Assembly (NCBI RefSeq): GCF_000355695.1
Contig: NC_020891.1
Coordinates: 2,604,001-2,668,000 of the forward strand
Reading direction: 5' to 3'
Length of the DNA: 64,000 bases
Origin: Clavibacter nebraskensis NCPPB 2581
Lineage (GTDB): Bacteria; Actinomycetota; Actinomycetes; Actinomycetales; Microbacteriaceae
Shown one piece after another: positions 17,638 through 30,166 of this stretch (positions are counted from its first letter, which is position 1; each line of letters begins with the position of its first letter). Below the pieces are notes generated by a model. The model was not told the origin of the DNA. It did no database searches and saw nothing but the letters and a program-made list of their open reading frames with translations. The translations under genes and the position numbers were made by a program.

Positions 17638-18888
17638 TCAGCCCGTGACGGTCAGCACCACGAGCGCGACGTTGAGCACCACCACGAGCGACACCGCGAC
17701 CCACGCCGCGACGCGCGTGAGCGGCCGGTCGACGTGGGCCCCCATCACGCGACGGTCTCCCGTGAGCCGGATGAGCGGGACGAGCGCGAACGGGATCCCG
17801 AGGCTCAGCACCACCTGGCTGACCACGAGCGCGGTCGTCGGGTCGACGCCGACCGCGAGGATCGCGAGCGCGGGGATGAGCGTCACCACGCGCCGCGCGA
17901 GCAGCGGCACCTTCACGTGCAGCAGCCCACCCATGATGGCCGCACCGGCGTAGGCGCCCACGGACGTCGACGCGAGCCCCGACGCGAGCAGCCCGACCGC
18001 GAACACCACGCCGACGACCGGCCCGAGCGACGCCGTGATGGCCGCGTGCGCGCCCTCGATCGAGTCGGTGCCGGGCACGCCGCCGAGGCTCGCGGCCGCG
18101 ATGAGGAGCATGGAGATGTTGACGGCGCCGGCCACGGCGAGCGCGGTGATCACGTCCCAGCGCGTCGCGCGGAGGAGCCGCCGGAGCACGCCGTCCTCGG
18201 TCTGGACGCCGTGCCGGTCGCGGCTGAGCGACGAGTGCAGGTAGACCGCGTGCGGCATGACGGTCGCGCCGAGCATGCTCGCGGCGAGCAGCACGCTGTC
18301 CGGCCCGTCGAAGCGCGGCACGAGGCCGCCCGCGATGCCGGACGCCGAGAGCGGGCTCACGACGAGGCCCATCAGGAAGCCGACGGTGATCACGAGGAGG
18401 AGCGCGCCGATCACCAGCTCGAACGGCCGCTGCCCGTGGCGCGACTGCACGGCGAGGAGGCCGATGGAGACGAGGCCGACGATCACGCCGCCCGCGACGA
18501 GCGGGATCCCGAACAGCAGGTGCAGCGCGATCGCCCCGCCGATGACCTCCGCGAGGTCGGTGGCCGCGGCGATGAGCTCGGCCTGCACCCAGAACGCGCG
18601 GCGCCGCGTGGTCGGGAGCCGCTGACCGAGGAGCTCCGGCAGGCTGCGGCCCGTGACGAGCCCGAGCTTCGCCGACTGGTACTGCACGAGCACGGCGATG
18701 AGGTTGGCGGCGACGAGCACCCACACCAGCAGGTAGCCGTAGCGCGCTCCCGCGGTGAGGTTGGCGGCGACGTTGCCGGGATCCACGTACGCGATGGCCG
18801 CGACGAACGCCGGGCCGAGCAGGAGCACGAGCCGCGGGCCCGAGACGGGCCGACGCGCGCGCGGGCGCTCGGGGGCGGTGCGGGTCAT
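17638..18888 (-). CDS. mntH: Nramp-family Mn(2+)/H(+) symporter
   Basis: A 416-residue, 11-helix transporter of divalent metals. The TM1 metal-binding motif is intact as AYVDPGNVAANLTAG (near 36), TM6 carries ATVMPHAVYLHSS (near 209), and QAELIAAATDLAEVIGGAIAL is the TM3 signature. Length is standard for MntH. The ATG at 18888 has GGAGAGG five bases upstream. The palindrome at 18908-18925 lies 20-37 bases before the start codon and is positioned to block transcription when Mn is plentiful. The neighbouring DtxR-family gene is the likely regulator. Confidence 0.93.
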   Translation of the reverse strand: MTRTAPERPRARRPVSGPRLVLLLGPAFVAAIAYVDPGNVAANLTAGARYGYLLVWVLVAANLIAVLVQYQSAKLGLVTGRSLPELLGQRLPTTRRRAFWVQAELIAAATDLAEVIGGAIALHLLFGIPLVAGGVIVGLVSIGLLAVQSRHGQRPFELVIGALLLVITVGFLMGLVVSPLSASGIAGGLVPRFDGPDSVLLAASMLGATVMPHAVYLHSSLSRDRHGVQTEDGVLRRLLRATRWDVITALAVAGAVNISMLLIAAASLGGVPGTDSIEGAHAAITASLGPVVGVVFAVGLLASGLASTSVGAYAGAAIMGGLLHVKVPLLARRVVTLIPALAILAVGVDPTTALVVSQVVLSLGIPFALVPLIRLTGDRRVMGAHVDRPLTRVAAWVAVSLVVVLNVALVVLTVTG

Positions 18889-18907
18889 GGCGGCCTCTCC
18901 GTCGAAG

Positions 18908-18925
18908 TGTTAGCCGAGGCTAACA
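18908..18925. promoter_or_regulatory. DtxR/MntR-type operator upstream of mntH
   Basis: TGTTAGCCGAGGCTAACA is a perfect inverted repeat (8-base arms, 2-base centre). Arms with TTAGCC/GGCTAA are typical of DtxR-superfamily sites. It sits between the terminator at 18944 and the mntH start. Confidence 0.75.
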
Positions 18926-18943
18926 TCCGTTCGCGCACACGCG

Positions 18944-18975
18944 GAAGGGCCCGTCCGGATGCGGACGGGCCCTTC
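18944..18975 (-). terminator. Terminator downstream of the HAD phosphatase gene
   Basis: GAAGGGCCCGTCC and its perfect complement GGACGGGCCCTTC flank a six-base loop. It separates the HAD gene from the mntH promoter. Confidence 0.75.
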
Positions 18976-19036
18976 GGTCTCCGGCGAGCGCGGCGGGCGG
19001 CCGCGCGCGGATCGGCTCGGATCGACGGAGCGCGGC

Positions 19037-19957
19037 TCAGCTCGCGGCGCGCCCCGGCGCGAGGAACGCGGAGTCGTCCTCCGCCTCGCCGCGCACGATG
19101 CGCACCCACTGCGCGAGCAGCGCGGCGCCCGCCTCGTCGTGGATGAGGTCACCGGCCGTCAGCACGGGATACGGCGTCGCGGGGATCCCGTCGGCCGGCC
19201 GCACGTCGACGTGCGCGACCTCGTGGCCGTTCTCGTGCAGCCACGTCGCCATGGCGTAGTCGGTGCGCGAGTCGCCGACCGTGCGCCAGCGCAGCGGGAG
19301 CGGCCCGCTGTCGGCGAGGAGCTCCAGGGCGCGCGCGGCGCCCAGGTCCTTGCCGAGGCGGATCGACTCGACGTCGGTCGAGATGATCGTGGGATCCACG
19401 CGCACCTGCACGCGCCCCTCCGCGTCGGGCACCTCCACGCCCTCGAGCACCGAGCCGAGGCCGTGCGCGGTGAGCATCTCGACCGCGCGCGCGTCGAGGT
19501 CGGGCTGCACCCGGAGGTAGTCGGCGGAGGACACGCTCGTGAGCTGCTCGAGCGAGACCATCGCGTGCTTGGTGGTGTCGAAGAACATCCAGTCGGCGAA
19601 GCGCTCGGCGACGAGCCGCTCCATGTCGCGCATGTACGCCTCCGGCAGCGCGAGCGACCGGTCGACGTGCACCTCCCCCGCACCGTCGGGCGTGATGGAG
19701 AACCAGGAGGCGCCCTTCTCGCACACGGCGTGCACGCGCGCGCCCGCCGGGAGCCCCGCGTCGAGCAGAGGGCCGACGACCTGGTCCCGGATGAAGGCGT
19801 CCGAGCGCCCGGTGTTGAAGACGACGGGGACCCCGGCGGCCGCGAGCTCCACGAGGTCGGCGGCGATGCTCGGGATGGCGAGGGTGCGGGTGATCGGGCT
19901 GGCGATGGGGCCGTCGACGTCGAGGAGGAGGCCGAGGGGCGCGGGGGTCGTGGTCAC
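19037..19957 (-). CDS. HAD-superfamily phosphatase
   Basis: A 306-residue cytosolic HAD hydrolase. Motif I is GLLLDVDGPIASP with the nucleophile Asp near 11; motif II is VVFNTGRSD near 44; a cap domain of about 120 residues follows (DWMFFDTTKHAMVSLEQL); the C-terminal motif is RWRTVGDSRTDYAMATWLHE with acidic GDSRTD. This layout is that of Cof-type sugar-phosphate phosphatases. The GTG at 19957 has GGGAGG nine bases upstream; the ATG at 19966 is too close to that ribosome site to use it. Substrate unknown. Confidence 0.82.
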   Translation of the reverse strand: MTTTPAPLGLLLDVDGPIASPITRTLAIPSIAADLVELAAAGVPVVFNTGRSDAFIRDQVVGPLLDAGLPAGARVHAVCEKGASWFSITPDGAGEVHVDRSLALPEAYMRDMERLVAERFADWMFFDTTKHAMVSLEQLTSVSSADYLRVQPDLDARAVEMLTAHGLGSVLEGVEVPDAEGRVQVRVDPTIISTDVESIRLGKDLGAARALELLADSGPLPLRWRTVGDSRTDYAMATWLHENGHEVAHVDVRPADGIPATPYPVLTAGDLIHDEAGAALLAQWVRIVRGEAEDDSAFLAPGRAAS

Positions 19958-20021
19958 GGCTCCCATCCTCCCGTAGGCCGGAGGGCCCCCGGTGCGACTG
20001 GGGACACCGACACCGCGGGCC

Positions 20022-21326
20022 TCAGCCGGCGGTGCGCGCCGCAGCCGCGCGACCCCGGGCGGCGCGGCCCGCGGATCCCACGACGAGCACGACCGACACG
20101 GCCATGACCGCGAGGAACGCCCCCGGCAGGGCGGCGATGCCGAACCCGTCGAGCAGCGCGCCGCCCACGAGCGCGCCGCCACCGATGCCGACGTTGAACG
20201 CGGTCGTGTAGAAGGAGCTGGCCGTGTCGCGGAACGACGGGTGCGCGGCGTGCAGCATGCGCGTCTGGAGCAGGGTCGGGATCGCGCCGAACGCGAGGCC
20301 CCACAGGAGGAAGCCGGGGATCGCGACGACCCAGAGGCCGGGCGCGAACGCGAGCGCGCTGACGCCCAGCGCCGCCGCCGCGAGCCCCGCGAGCACGCCC
20401 AGCTGCGGGCGGCTCGCGAACACGGTGCCCGCGACGAGCAGCCCGACCGCGCCGGCGATCCCGTAGCCGAAGAGCATGGCGCTGAGCTGCTGCTCGGGGA
20501 TCCGCATGACGCGCGTGACGAACGGGTCGACGTACGTGTACAGGCCGTAGTGGCCGATCATGATGACCATCGCCGTGAGGCACACGAGCAGCACGCCGCC
20601 GAGGCCCTGCCCGGCCATGCGCTGCCGCAGGCCGACGCGACCCCCCGCGGGCACGCCGTCGGGCGCCGCCCGCTCGGGCCGCCCGACCGCGGGCAGGAAC
20701 CGCCACACGAGCAGGATCCCCAGGAGCGTGAGCACGCCGATCCCCGCGAACGCCGCCCGCCAGCCGAACGCCTGCCCGGCCGCGGTGCCGACCGGCACGC
20801 CGAGCACGAACGCGAGGCTGCCGCCGCCGACCGTGAGCGCGACCGCCCGCCCGATGAGCGCGGGCGGCACGAGGTGCGCGGAGTACGCGCCGACGACCGC
20901 CCAGAACAGGCCGTGCGCGAGGCCGCCGAGCACGCGCGTCGCGGTGACGAGCTCGAAGGTGGGCGCGATCGCCGTGAGGAGGTTGCTCGTCGCGAAGACG
21001 GCCAGCACCGCGAGCAGCAGCGCGTGCCGCGGGACCCGGCGGGTGAGGGCCGCGAGCGGCGCGCTGGAGACGACCACCGCGACCGCGAACACCGAGACGA
21101 GGAGGCCGACGCGCGACTCCTCGACGCCGAGGTCGCCGCTCATCCCGCTGAGGAGGCCCGTGGGCAGCATCTCGCTCGTGACGCTGAGGAACACGCACGC
21201 GGCGAGCGTGAGGATCCCGACCCAGGGGAAGCGGAACGACGGGTCGACGCCCGGTCGCGGGCGGCGGCGGCCGGAGCGCTCGGCGCGCTCGAGGTCGGGC
21301 AGGAATATGGGGGAGGTGTTCGTCAT
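20022..21326 (-). CDS. MFS transporter (DHA1-type)
   Basis: A 434-residue, 12-helix major-facilitator protein. TM1 has FLSVTSEMLPTGLLSGMSGDLGV, a signature of the AraJ/Cml/SotB-like DHA1 exporters; the motif-A loop is PLAALTRRVPRHALLL and TM5 carries GGGSLAFVLGVPVGTAAGQAFGWR. Substrates of relatives are sugars, arabinose or chloramphenicol-like drugs. The start is taken as ATG at 21326 with only a weak GTGGG upstream. It is divergent from purU with 78 bp between them. Specific substrate not predictable. Confidence 0.87.
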   Translation of the reverse strand: MTNTSPIFLPDLERAERSGRRRPRPGVDPSFRFPWVGILTLAACVFLSVTSEMLPTGLLSGMSGDLGVEESRVGLLVSVFAVAVVVSSAPLAALTRRVPRHALLLAVLAVFATSNLLTAIAPTFELVTATRVLGGLAHGLFWAVVGAYSAHLVPPALIGRAVALTVGGGSLAFVLGVPVGTAAGQAFGWRAAFAGIGVLTLLGILLVWRFLPAVGRPERAAPDGVPAGGRVGLRQRMAGQGLGGVLLVCLTAMVIMIGHYGLYTYVDPFVTRVMRIPEQQLSAMLFGYGIAGAVGLLVAGTVFASRPQLGVLAGLAAAALGVSALAFAPGLWVVAIPGFLLWGLAFGAIPTLLQTRMLHAAHPSFRDTASSFYTTAFNVGIGGGALVGGALLDGFGIAALPGAFLAVMAVSVVLVVGSAGRAARGRAAAARTAG

Positions 21327-21392
21327 GGAGACCCACAGGACGTCGACGGCGGGAGTGCTCCCGGTGCCGGCGGGACCCGCGCAGCCAGTCGA

Positions 21393-21398
21393 TAGCCT
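21393..21398 (+). promoter_or_regulatory. -10 element of a leaderless promoter
   Basis: TAGCCT is followed by six bases (AGACGG) and the purU ATG. Confidence 0.5.
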
Positions 21399-21404
21399 AG
21401 ACGG

Positions 21405-22277
21405 ATGACCGACCAGGCCACCCCCGCGCGTCCGCCGCACCGCGTCCTCGTCTTCTCCTGCGACGACCGCCCGGGCATCGTGCACGCCATCGCGGGCGCG
21501 ATCGTCGAGGCCGGCGGCGACATCACCGAGTCGCAGCAGTTCTCGAGCGCCGACACGGGCCGGTTCTTCATGCGGCTGCAGATCCAGAGCGCCGCCGACG
21601 ACGACCGGCTGGCCGACGCGCTCGCCGCGGTCGTCGAGCGCTACGACGCGACGTGGCACCTCGACGAGGTGGGCCGGCCGCTGCGCACGCTCGTCCTGGG
21701 ATCCACCGCCGAGCACTGCGTGAACGACCTCCTGTTCCGGCAGCGCGCGGGCCAGCTGCCCGTCGACATCCCGCTCGTGCTCAGCAACCACGGCAAGCTG
21801 GCGGACCTCGCGGGCTTCTACGGCGTGCCGTTCGAGCACGTGCCCGTCACGGACGACGCGTCCAAGCGGGCGTTCGAGGAGCGCGTGATCCGCGCGGTCG
21901 AGGAGCACGACATCGAGCTGGTGGTGCTCGCGCGCTACATGCAGATCCTCTCCCCCGAGCTCTGCGCGCGGCACAGCGGCCGGATCATCAACATCCACCA
22001 CTCCTTCCTGCCCGGCTTCAAGGGCGCGAACCCCTACAAGCAGGCGCACGCGCGCGGCGTGAAGCTCATCGGCGCGACCGCCCACTTCGTCACCAGCGAT
22101 CTCGACGAGGGCCCGATCGTGGAGCAGAACGTCGTGCGCGTCGACCACTCGCGCAGCGCCCGCGAGCTCATGGCGATCGGCCAGGACGAGGAGTCGCGCA
22201 CCCTCACGCAGGCCGTGCGCTGGTTCGCGGAGCACCGCGTGCTGCTCGACGGCGCGCGCACGATCATCTTCCGCTGA
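21405..22277 (+). CDS. purU: Formyltetrahydrofolate deformylase
   Basis: A 290-residue enzyme that hydrolyses 10-formyl-THF to formate and THF, balancing one-carbon pools and supplying formate. The N-terminal ACT domain (about 10-90: RVLVFSCDDRPGIVHAIAGAIVEAGGDITESQQF) precedes the formyltransferase-like catalytic domain with LSNHGKLADLAGFYGVPF, INIHHSFLPGFKGANPYKQA and GATAHFVTSDLDEGPI, which supply the Asn/His/Asp catalytic set. The start is ATG at 21405 with no Shine-Dalgarno and a -10 hexamer six bases before. It opposes glyA-folD in the same pathway. Confidence 0.95.
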   Translation: MTDQATPARPPHRVLVFSCDDRPGIVHAIAGAIVEAGGDITESQQFSSADTGRFFMRLQIQSAADDDRLADALAAVVERYDATWHLDEVGRPLRTLVLGSTAEHCVNDLLFRQRAGQLPVDIPLVLSNHGKLADLAGFYGVPFEHVPVTDDASKRAFEERVIRAVEEHDIELVVLARYMQILSPELCARHSGRIINIHHSFLPGFKGANPYKQAHARGVKLIGATAHFVTSDLDEGPIVEQNVVRVDHSRSARELMAIGQDEESRTLTQAVRWFAEHRVLLDGARTIIFR

Positions 22278-22342
22278 CGCGCGCGCCGGGACGCCCGGCG
22301 CCGGCGCGCGACCGCCGACCGCGCCGGGCACGGACGCCGAGA

Positions 22343-22370
22343 GGGGCGGGTGCCTGCCGGCACCCGCCCC
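22343..22370. terminator. Terminator between purU and the first subtilase gene
   Basis: GGGGCGGGTGCC and GGCACCCGCCCC form a perfect 12-base stem with a TGCC loop. It lies between convergent genes and can serve both. Its core is nearly identical to the hairpin after the second subtilase. Confidence 0.8.
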
Positions 22371-22398
22371 TCCGCGGTCGTCCGGTACGTCAACCGGA

Positions 22399-26007
<3,609 letters not shown>

Positions 26008-26074
26008 GAACACGTCCTTCGAGAGGGGATGAGTGGCCAGCGCGTACCCCGTGCGACACGCGCGAATCCTCAAC

Positions 26075-26125
26075 ATACCCCGGGTATTCACCCTGAGACC
26101 GGCCGGGTGTTACCGCCGTGTAACA
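26075..26125 (-). promoter_or_regulatory. Two palindromes upstream of the first subtilase gene
   Basis: ATACCCCGGGTAT (26075-26087) has perfect 6-base arms around one base; TGTTAC-N6-GTAACA (26108-26125) is a perfect 18-bp dyad. TATGTT on the minus strand, overlapping the first palindrome, could be the -10. They sit 68-118 bases before the start codon and look like operator sites; the regulator is unknown. Confidence 0.45.
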
Positions 26126-26271
26126 GTTGCCCACCGCCCCAGAAGCCCGTCATGACGGCGCTCTCGCCCGATCGCGCGTCGCCGGAGCCGGATGGCGATC
26201 CCCTGCAGAGTGGCTGCCTTTCAGGAACCACCGTTCCCTCTCGTGTACGGGCGGGGTGCCGCGCGCACGAC

Positions 26272-26303
26272 GGAGGGCGGGTGCCAGCCGGCACCCGCCC
26301 TCC
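26272..26303 (-). terminator. Terminator downstream of the second subtilase gene
   Basis: GGAGGGCGGGTGCC and GGCACCCGCCCTCC form a perfect 14-base stem with an AGCC loop, 18 bases after the stop codon. It shares the GGGCGGGTGCC core with the terminator after the first subtilase. Confidence 0.8.
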
Positions 26304-26321
26304 GCTCGCCTCTCGCGACGA

Positions 26322-29300
26322 TCAGCGCACGACGATCCTCTGCGCGCGGCTCGTGCCCCCGCCGACGAGGTGGTCGCCCGCGTAGGAGGCCTGCACCGTG
26401 CGCGTCCCCGGTGCGATGCCGGTGAGGTCCGTGCACCCGTTCCCGGAGCCGTCGAGGGGCACGTCGTGCTCCACGCCGTCGACGGTCACGCGCACCACGC
26501 CCGTGGCGGCCTGCTCCGCGGCCGAGGTCACCGACACCTGCACGTGCACGGTGCCGCTCGCCGCACCCCGCGGTTGCGTCGCCTGCAGGTGCACCGTCGC
26601 GACGTCCCGCGCGGTGATGGTCGGGCTCGTGGCGACCCCCGTCTGCCCGTCCGACGCGGTGGCCGTCACCTGGACGGCGAGCGCCGAGCCCGCGACCGCG
26701 GGGGTCACGCGGAACGTGGATCCCGTCGCCCCGGCGATCGGCGTGCCGTTCGACAGCCACTGCGTGACGAGCGTGACGCCCGCCGGGGTCCACGTGCCGG
26801 TCGACGCCGTCAGCGTCTGCCCGACGTCGGGCGTGCCGGCGATGGCGGGCGGCGCGCTCGCCACGGGTGCGGCCGCGGCGGCCAACGTCGTGACGTCGAC
26901 CAGCGTGGTGGCGCCGGATCCGGAGTACGACACGAGCCCGAGGTATCGGGATCCCGCGGCGAGCCCGGACCACGACGCGGTGTACGTCGCCTTCCGGCCC
27001 TGGGCCACCGGGAGCTGCGCCGGGGTCACCGCGAAGGACCCCTGCCCGCCCGAGGCCCTGACGTCGAAGCGGGTCAGGTCGACGTCGGCCTTCGCGGCGG
27101 AGCCCGCGACCGTCTCGGCCTCCACCCCGATGACGTACGACCCGGCCGGGGGCGCCGTCACCACGACGCGCTCGGACGGCGAGGAGGTGACCTCCGTGTC
27201 CACCACCGTCCTCGTGCCGTCCGCCTCGACGCGCTCCAGCTGCATGGACAGGGCCGAGGCGCCGTCGCGCGGGATCGCGTCGAGCACCAGCGTCTTCTCG
27301 CCCGCGGCGACCGTCAGCGGGATCTCGAACTGCTCGCCCACCGCCAGGGACCCGCTCGGTCCCGTCGGCGATCCGGACGCGTCGTGGAGCACCTTCCCGG
27401 GTGCGAGCCCGGAGGCGGTGAGCCCGATCCGCCCGGTGACACCCGAGGTCACGGGCACGGCCACCTTGCCGGCGGTCCCGCTGCCCGTGACCGACGTCGG
27501 CGCGTCGAGCTCCTGCGGACGCACCGCGACGGGGCTGCGGACGGTGCCGCCCGGACCCGTCCACGTGAGCGACCCTGTCGTCCAGGCACCGGTGGCCGCT
27601 CCGGCCTTCGCCGTGATGCGCACCCGGAAGGACTTCGTCTGTCCCGGCGCCGTGAAGGTGAGCTTCGCCGGGCTGACCGTGACGTCGGCCCCGGCCACGC
27701 CCTGGACGGACGCGGTCCAGGTGCCCGCGGCCTGCGAGGTGACGCTGCGGGTGACGGTCGAGCTGCCGATGAGCTTCCCGACCGCGATGCTCGGCAGGTT
27801 CAGCTGCGACACCGGCACGGCCGCCGCGGGATGCGGCAGGTCGAGCCCGGTCTGGGCGGCGTACCCCGCCCAGTCCTTCGGGCCGCTCCGGTACACGAGG
27901 CCCGGGTGCAGGTAGCGCGCCGGCGCGATCTGCCCGGCTCCCTGGGCGAAGGGATCCGCGGTGGCCTTCCCCTGCGCGTCGAGGGTGTCCGTCGCGGTCG
28001 TCATCATCGCGGACTTGATCTCCGACGGCGTCGCCTTCGGGTTCACCCCGAGGTAGACGAGCGCGAAGCCGGCGATGTGCGGGGAGGACATCGAGGTCCC
28101 CGACTCGACGGCGAAGCCCGGCTTCCCGTCGATGTCCGCGTATGCGGCGGGGATGTCGACGCCCGGCGCCGTGAGGTCGGGCTTGATGATGTCGGCGCCG
28201 TCCGCGGTGTCGGGCCCGCGGGAGCTGAACCCCGCGACCTGGGGCGCCGGCGTGCGGACTCCGGTGGTGTTCCCCGGGGTCAGCGTCGCCGTGGCGCCGG
28301 CCTTGGCGGCGTACGCGACGATCGCTGGCCGGGCGTCCACGTCGACGTGCGCGGTCGGCACGGTGTGGGCGTCGAGGTCCTGCGAGTTCGCGTTCACGTT
28401 CGTGAGGACCATCCCGATCCCCCCGGCGCGCAGCACCTCGGCGCTCTTGTCGACGCGGGCCGAGACCCCGCGGTCGCACTGCACGATGCGGCCCTTCACC
28501 TTGGCCGGATCGAGCGTGCCCTTGCCGCACAGCTCGGGCTTGTCGGCACCCGCGACGCCGACGTCCGCGCCGCGGACCAGCGGGCCGGAGACGGGCGTGC
28601 GCACCGTGATCGACGCCGCCAGGAGCTTCTCGCCGGTGCCGAGCGTCAGCGTCGCCGAGTAGTTGTCGGGGACGCTGCTCGCGGCGACCGTGGTGACCCA
28701 CGGCTCCAGGTTCGTCACGGAGCCCGCGCCGGGGCCGCTGTTCCCGGCGGACGCGGCGACGAAGATGCCCGCGGACGCCGCCCCGAGCAGAGCGCGCTGC
28801 TCCTCGTCGGCGGACTGTCCGGTCCCGCCCAGCGACATGTTGATGACGTCGACGCCGTCGGCCGTCGCCTGCTCGATCCCCGCGACGATGTCCGAGAGCT
28901 GGCAGCCGTCGTCCGTCTCGACGGTGGGATCGGGTCCCGACCAGCACACCTTGTAGGCGGCGATCCTGGCGGCGGGAGCCACGCCGGCGATGGCGTCCAG
29001 GGGGTGGCCCTGGATCTGCGCCGTCACGCCCGCGTCGCCCGCGGCCGTGCTGGCCGTGTGCGATCCGTGTCCCTCGGTGTCGAGGGGCGACCGCTTCTCC
29101 TGCGACCCCAGCGGGCTGCCCGCCGCGTCCCACCCGGCGATGAAGGAGCGTGCCCCGACGATCTTCGTCGAGCAGTCGGACGCGGCGAAGCCGTCCCCGG
29201 TCTCGCACTTCCCGTGGAAGACGCTCCCGTCGCCCTTGCGGAACGCGATGCCCGAGCCGTCGAGGTAGGGCTCGCTCCCGGGTGCGGACCCGAGCGGGGA

Positions 29301-29918
29301 TCCCGCGAACGACGGGTTGTCCGGGGCGATGCCCGTGTCGAGGTCGGCGATGACCGTGCCCGCGCCCGCGTGGTCGGATCCGCCCACCGCGTCCCAGAGC
29401 CCCCCGCGCCCCTCGAGCCCGAGGAAGCGCGAGTCGGGGTTCGACTGCGTGTGCATGGTCTGGTCGGGCTCGACGCTCAGCACGTCGGCGTCGTGCGCGA
29501 GGGCCTTCACCTGGGCGGCGGTGAGCGAGGCCGAGAACCCGTTCGTCGTGAGGGAGTACTCGTGCGTGGGCGTCACGCCGATCGAGTCGGCGACGCTGTG
29601 CTGGGCCTTCGCGAGGTGGTCGGCGTAGCGCTGGACGGCGTCCGACTGCGCGTCGAGGCGCGCCCCGGCGTCGACCTTCGTGCGGGCGAGCCCATCGAGG
29701 GTCCCGTCGTAGGTCGCCGCGGGCTGGTCCCTGAGCGTGACGAGGTAGTGGCCGTCGGTGGCGTCGAGCGGCACGGCGGCCTGCGGGAGGACGGCGGCGC
29801 CGGCCGCGGTGCTCCCCGCGGCCACGAGCGCCAAAGCGACGACGCAGGCGGCGAGCGGACGGCCCGCGCGCAGGCGCCGCCTCCGATCGGGCCGGAGCGG
29901 GTCTCGGTGGATGGGCAT
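26322..29918 (-). CDS. Large secreted subtilisin-like serine protease (S8), tandem paralogue
   Basis: A 1198-residue secreted protease closely parallel to its neighbour. A basic N-terminus and signal segment run to about residue 42, then an I9 propeptide (about 55-150). Catalytic triad: Asp194 (VIADLDTGIAP), His284 (TEGHGSHTAS) and Ser609 (ESGTSMSSPHIAG), oxyanion Asn393. A PA insert occupies about 430-550. C-terminal fibronectin/Ig-like modules include PDVGQTLTASTGTWTPAG, and a Big-type repeat ends in RIVVR. The ATG at 29918 has AGGAGGG about seven bases upstream. All catalytic residues are intact, so it should be active. Shared domain order, shared blocks (for example KVCWSGPD) and similar terminators indicate tandem duplication. 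Confidence 0.93.
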   Translation of the reverse strand: MPIHRDPLRPDRRRRLRAGRPLAACVVALALVAAGSTAAGAAVLPQAAVPLDATDGHYLVTLRDQPAATYDGTLDGLARTKVDAGARLDAQSDAVQRYADHLAKAQHSVADSIGVTPTHEYSLTTNGFSASLTAAQVKALAHDADVLSVEPDQTMHTQSNPDSRFLGLEGRGGLWDAVGGSDHAGAGTVIADLDTGIAPDNPSFAGSPLGSAPGSEPYLDGSGIAFRKGDGSVFHGKCETGDGFAASDCSTKIVGARSFIAGWDAAGSPLGSQEKRSPLDTEGHGSHTASTAAGDAGVTAQIQGHPLDAIAGVAPAARIAAYKVCWSGPDPTVETDDGCQLSDIVAGIEQATADGVDVINMSLGGTGQSADEEQRALLGAASAGIFVAASAGNSGPGAGSVTNLEPWVTTVAASSVPDNYSATLTLGTGEKLLAASITVRTPVSGPLVRGADVGVAGADKPELCGKGTLDPAKVKGRIVQCDRGVSARVDKSAEVLRAGGIGMVLTNVNANSQDLDAHTVPTAHVDVDARPAIVAYAAKAGATATLTPGNTTGVRTPAPQVAGFSSRGPDTADGADIIKPDLTAPGVDIPAAYADIDGKPGFAVESGTSMSSPHIAGFALVYLGVNPKATPSEIKSAMMTTATDTLDAQGKATADPFAQGAGQIAPARYLHPGLVYRSGPKDWAGYAAQTGLDLPHPAAAVPVSQLNLPSIAVGKLIGSSTVTRSVTSQAAGTWTASVQGVAGADVTVSPAKLTFTAPGQTKSFRVRITAKAGAATGAWTTGSLTWTGPGGTVRSPVAVRPQELDAPTSVTGSGTAGKVAVPVTSGVTGRIGLTASGLAPGKVLHDASGSPTGPSGSLAVGEQFEIPLTVAAGEKTLVLDAIPRDGASALSMQLERVEADGTRTVVDTEVTSSPSERVVVTAPPAGSYVIGVEAETVAGSAAKADVDLTRFDVRASGGQGSFAVTPAQLPVAQGRKATYTASWSGLAAGSRYLGLVSYSGSGATTLVDVTTLAAAAAPVASAPPAIAGTPDVGQTLTASTGTWTPAGVTLVTQWLSNGTPIAGATGSTFRVTPAVAGSALAVQVTATASDGQTGVATSPTITARDVATVHLQATQPRGAASGTVHVQVSVTSAAEQAATGVVRVTVDGVEHDVPLDGSGNGCTDLTGIAPGTRTVQASYAGDHLVGGGTSRAQRIVVR

Positions 29919-30094
29919 GGCTGTTCCCTCCTGTCGCCGGCGTCGGCCGGCTCGTGGATCCGCGGAGCCCGACATGCGCAGGACGGCACGGGCCCCCGTC
30001 GCGGTGTCACGTCGTCGACGCGATGGCGAGAACCGTAGGGAGGAATCCACGGCCCCCGTTGACCCTCTGCACACGTGAGGTTCATGCGAGCATG

Positions 30095-30133
30095 CGAGAG
30101 GCCCCGCCCCTGGAACGGGTGCGGGGCCTCTCG
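30095..30133 (-). terminator. Terminator downstream of icd
   Basis: CGAGAGGCCCCGC and its perfect complement GCGGGGCCTCTCG around a 13-base loop, 34 bases after the icd stop. Confidence 0.75.
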
Positions 30134-30166
30134 GCGTGCGGCGGCGTCGGGTCGACGCCCGCGGGA

